Source: an uncultured Alistipes sp.
GTDB lineage: Bacteria > Bacteroidota > Bacteroidia > Bacteroidales > Rikenellaceae
Reading direction: 5' to 3'
DNA: 40,304 bases
Assembly (NCBI GenBank): GCA_904502285.1
Contig: CAJGEC010000016.1
Coordinates: forward strand, 1-40,304
Shown here: piece by piece, positions 38,138-40,304 of the stretch
Numbering within the stretch: position 1 is the first letter of the stretch
Layout of the letters: the number at the start of each line of letters is the position of its first letter
Notes under the pieces: generated by a model
Told to the model about the DNA's origin: nothing
What the model saw: the letters and a program-made list of their open reading frames with translations, nothing else
Databases searched by the model: none
Translations under genes and position numbers: made by a program

Positions 38138-38737
38138 ATGTTGAATTTGTTTATTAATTCGGTATTTATCGAAAATATGGTCTTCGCATACTTCTTCGGT
38201 ATGTGTTCTTACATTGCCGTATCGAAGAGCGTTAAGACCGCTTTGGGCTTGGGTGCTGCCGTTACCTTCGTTCAGGTGATGACTGTGCCTTTGAACTACC
38301 TCTTGAATCAGTATGTGTTGGCTCCTAATGCACTTGGTGAGGGCGTAGATCTCGGCTTCTTGTCGTTCATCTTGTTCATCGCCGTTATTGCAGCCTTCGT
38401 TCAGTTGGTTGAGATGATTGTCGAGAAGTTCTCGCCATCGTTGTACAACCAGTTGGGTATCTTCTTGCCACTTATCGCTGTAAACTGTGCCATTATGGGT
38501 GGTTCGTTGTTTATGCAGCAGATGGTAGGCACTGAGATCAACTCTGTAGGCGACTCAGTTGTTTACGGTCTTGGTTCAGGTATTGGTTGGTGGTTGGCTA
38601 TCGTTATGATGGCTGCTATCCGCGAGAAGATCGAGTACTCACACGTTCCTGCAGCGTTGAAGGGTCCAGGTATTGCCTTCATCATCACAGGTTTGATGGG
38701 TATCGCATTTATGATCTTCTCTGGTATTCAGTTGTAA
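38138..38737 (+). CDS. nqrE: Na+-translocating NADH:quinone reductase subunit E
   Basis: The 199-residue membrane protein matches NqrE/RnfA: SVFIENMVFAYFFGMCSYIAVSKS at the start, LGIFLPLIAVNCAIMGGSLFMQQ and the GSGIGWWLAIVMMAAIREKIEYSHVP segment. The two cysteines in GMCSYI and VNCAIMG are the conserved residues proposed to share the intramembrane iron centre with NqrD. Six transmembrane helices are expected with topology opposite to NqrD. It is followed after 20 bases by nqrF. Confidence 0.96.
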   Translation: MLNLFINSVFIENMVFAYFFGMCSYIAVSKSVKTALGLGAAVTFVQVMTVPLNYLLNQYVLAPNALGEGVDLGFLSFILFIAVIAAFVQLVEMIVEKFSPSLYNQLGIFLPLIAVNCAIMGGSLFMQQMVGTEINSVGDSVVYGLGSGIGWWLAIVMMAAIREKIEYSHVPAALKGPGIAFIITGLMGIAFMIFSGIQL

Positions 38738-38757
38738 CCTTTAAAAGAGTATAAGGT

Positions 38758-40020
38758 ATGAATGTTACTATCATTATCTATGCAATAGTTGCCTTTCTTG
38801 CGGTGACCCTCGTTCTCGTGGCACTGCTACTCTTTGCAAAGGCAAGACTTACATCGTCAGGCGCTGTTAAGGTAAATATCAACGATGGCGATAAGGTGTT
38901 GGAGGTTGAGTCAGGCTCAACACTTCTCAACACTCTTTCAGAGCAGGGTATCTTCCTTCCATCGGCTTGTGGTGGTAAGGGTGCTTGCGGTCAGTGCAAG
39001 TGCCAGGTAGTTTCGGGTGGTGGCGAGATTTTGCCTACCGAGCGAGGCTTCTTCAACCGTCGCGAGATCAACGAGGGCTGGCGTCTTGGTTGCCAGGTTA
39101 AGGTTAAGGAGGATATCGCAATCAAGGTTCCTGCTTCAGTTCTTAGCATCAAGAAGTGGGAGTGCGAGGTTGTCTCTAACAACAATGTTGCTACCTTCAT
39201 CAAGGAGTTCGTTGTTAAGTTGCCTGAGGGCGAGCACTTGAACTTCCGTTCTGGTGGTTATATCCAGATCGACGTTCCTGCAATCACCGTAGATTACAAG
39301 GATATCGATGTTGATCCTGAGTACCGCGAGGATTGGGAGAAGATGGGTGTCTTCAACCTCAAGATGGTTAATCCTGAGCCACAGGTACGTGCATACTCTT
39401 GCGCTACCTACCCTGCTGAGGGCGATATCATCAAGCTTAACGTGCGTATCGCAACTCCTCCGTTCGATCGTGCTACAGGAGGCTTTATGAATGTTAATCC
39501 AGGTGTATGTTCATCATATATCTACTCGTTGAAGCCAGGCGACAAGATCATTATGTCGGGTCCATTCGGTGAGTTCTTCTTGCCAGATAACCTTTCTGAC
39601 GATCAGGAGCTTGTATTCATCGGTGGTGGTGCAGGTATGGCGCCTATGCGTTCACACATTATGCACCTCTTCAAGACTGTTAAGACAGGTCGCAAGGTTA
39701 ATTTCTTCTATGGTGCTCGTTCACTCAAGGAGGCCTTCTACCTCGATGACTACTACCAGATCGAGAAGGAGTTCCCTAACTTCAAGTTCCACTTGGCTTT
39801 GGACCGTCCAGATCCAGAGGCAGATAAGGCAGGTGTTCCTTACGTAGCAGGTTTCGTTCACAATGTGTTGTATGAGACATATTTGAAGAACCACGACGAG
39901 CCAGAGGGCATCATCTACTTGATGTGTGGACCTCCAATGATGGCACAGTCAGTAGTTAATCTTTTGGATAATCTTGGTGTTCCAGCCGAGAATATTCTCT
40001 TCGATAACTTCGGTGCATAG
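38758..40020 (+). CDS. nqrF: Na+-translocating NADH:quinone reductase subunit F
   Basis: The 420-residue protein is the NADH-oxidising subunit. An N-terminal helix (residues 4-27) anchors it, followed by a [2Fe-2S] ferredoxin domain with ligands Cys71, Cys77, Cys80 and Cys112, a ferredoxin-reductase FAD domain (VRAYSCATYPAEGD with the R-x-Y-S flavin motif) and an NAD-binding domain (FIGGGAGMAPMRSHIM, CGPPMMAQSV). The final LFDNFGA is typical. Electrons pass from NADH through FAD and the [2Fe-2S] cluster into the membrane subunits. It is the last gene of the operon and is followed by a strong terminator. Confidence 0.97.
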   Translation: MNVTIIIYAIVAFLAVTLVLVALLLFAKARLTSSGAVKVNINDGDKVLEVESGSTLLNTLSEQGIFLPSACGGKGACGQCKCQVVSGGGEILPTERGFFNRREINEGWRLGCQVKVKEDIAIKVPASVLSIKKWECEVVSNNNVATFIKEFVVKLPEGEHLNFRSGGYIQIDVPAITVDYKDIDVDPEYREDWEKMGVFNLKMVNPEPQVRAYSCATYPAEGDIIKLNVRIATPPFDRATGGFMNVNPGVCSSYIYSLKPGDKIIMSGPFGEFFLPDNLSDDQELVFIGGGAGMAPMRSHIMHLFKTVKTGRKVNFFYGARSLKEAFYLDDYYQIEKEFPNFKFHLALDRPDPEADKAGVPYVAGFVHNVLYETYLKNHDEPEGIIYLMCGPPMMAQSVVNLLDNLGVPAENILFDNFGA

Positions 40021-40041
40021 TAGAATATATCAAGTAAAGGT

Positions 40042-40077
40042 GAGGGTGTCCCAATTCGGGCCACCCTCTACTTTTTT
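40042..40077 (+). terminator. Intrinsic terminator of the nqr operon
   Basis: GAGGGTG (40042-40048) pairs with CACCCTC (40062-40068), and CCC with GGG inside, separated by one mismatch, with AATTC in the loop. A TACTTTTTT tail follows. The stem starts 22 bases after the nqrF stop. Confidence 0.88.
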
Positions 40078-40112
40078 GGCCTTCTGCGCATTGCCGCTCT
40101 CCCCACCAGAAC

Positions 40113-40144
40113 AAAAAAAGGAGCAATCTAATAAACTGCTCCTT
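40113..40144 (-). terminator. Intrinsic terminator for a minus-strand gene at the right edge
   Basis: AAGGAGCA (40118-40125) and TGCTCCTT (40137-40144) form an 8-bp stem with an 11-base loop. On the minus strand it is followed by seven T residues (the A-run at 40113-40119). It implies a minus-strand gene ending to the right. Confidence 0.8.
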
Positions 40145-40174
40145 GCGTTCCACCTTTGTCGGGTGTCGTTTTAT

Positions 40175-40304
40175 CTATTTCATACCAACAAGTAGGGCCA
40201 GGACTTGAACTGCGTTCAGCAGAACGAGAGCAAACCCAGGAGGTTTGATTGGGTATAATACCGTAGGTATAGAAGATGGGGAGAGTGTTAGCGTCAAGCT
40301 TGCT
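40175..40304 (-). CDS. Possible C-terminal end of a minus-strand gene (cut by window edge)
   Basis: An open minus-strand frame enters from the right edge and stops at 40175-40177, 31 bases before a good minus-strand terminator. The visible 42 residues end in a hydrophobic stretch (GFALVLLNAVQVLALLVGMK), as for a terminal membrane helix. Codon use (CTG, CAA, AAA) is unlike the neighbours. A second frame is also open here. The DNA holds several small palindromes, so a non-coding element is an alternative. No family was recognised. Confidence 0.3.
   Translation of the reverse strand, partial: ASLTLTLSPSSIPTVLYPIKPPGFALVLLNAVQVLALLVGMK

Noticed and set aside
40190..40240. tRNA-like T-loop on the minus strand (GTTCAAGTCC)
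   Set aside because: The flanking bases cannot form a T stem and no acceptor or anticodon arms fit.

Overview
The window looks like chromosome from a Bacteroidota gut-type bacterium, most likely close to Alistipes/Rikenellaceae. The phylum call rests on TAnnTTTG -7 boxes with TTG/TTTG -33 boxes, starts that mostly lack Shine-Dalgarno sequences, Bacteroidota-restricted families (DUF4290, DUF4249, DUF4369-thioredoxin, DUF3822, DUF5723), a full nqrABCDEF operon and a futalosine-route mqnC. The genus is inferred from general resemblance and was not tested. No phage, CRISPR array, transposase or resistance gene was seen.

Layout. 1-1062: minus-strand start of gcvH (cut by the left edge) and birA. 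1147-7931: a tight plus-strand run of a glutaminyl cyclase lipoprotein, a homocysteine methyltransferase, an M20 amidohydrolase, rnr, mqnC and a phosphoglycolate phosphatase. 7936-9075: a minus-strand sigma-54-type AAA+ regulator with a degenerate receiver and no DNA-binding domain. 9076-9374: a promoter and a long, dyad-rich leader for a DUF4290 gene. 10118-13396: a thioredoxin-like lipoprotein, lpxH, thyA and folA. 13410-22704 (minus): a one-TM protein coupled to mutS, a TonB-dependent receptor with its DUF4249 lipoprotein, an acidic lipoprotein and a RecD-like helicase. 22764-24726: a membrane-anchored protein, DUF3822 and rsmD.

25079-25883 holds tRNA-Asp(GTC) with its own promoter and terminator, then two about 260-bp palindrome-rich direct repeats at a 278-bp period. 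25884-29741 encodes a large lipoprotein and a DUF5723 beta-barrel protein. 29798-30647 is a small lipoprotein gene bracketed by two 121-bp direct repeats, each ending in a hairpin terminator and carrying a conserved 21-codon frame. 30682-34095 (minus) is a four-gene operon: TatD-type hydrolase, TcdA, D-2-hydroxyacid dehydrogenase and a PagL-like lipid A deacylase. 34286-40020 is nqrABCDEF, divergent from it and with its own promoter and terminator. The right edge has a minus-strand terminator and a doubtful gene end.

Most of the content is housekeeping: C1/folate metabolism and dTMP synthesis (gcvH, homocysteine methyltransferase, thyA, folA), envelope lipid A (lpxH, PagL-like), RNA and DNA maintenance (rnr, mutS, RecD-like, rsmD, tcdA) and respiration (mqnC for menaquinone, Nqr for the sodium gradient). 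The best leads for new biology are non-coding or small: the switch-like leader before DUF4290, the 121-bp elements with a possibly translated micro-ORF, the tandem repeats behind tRNA-Asp, a Cys-rich tail on NqrC, and regulators or enzymes missing key residues.
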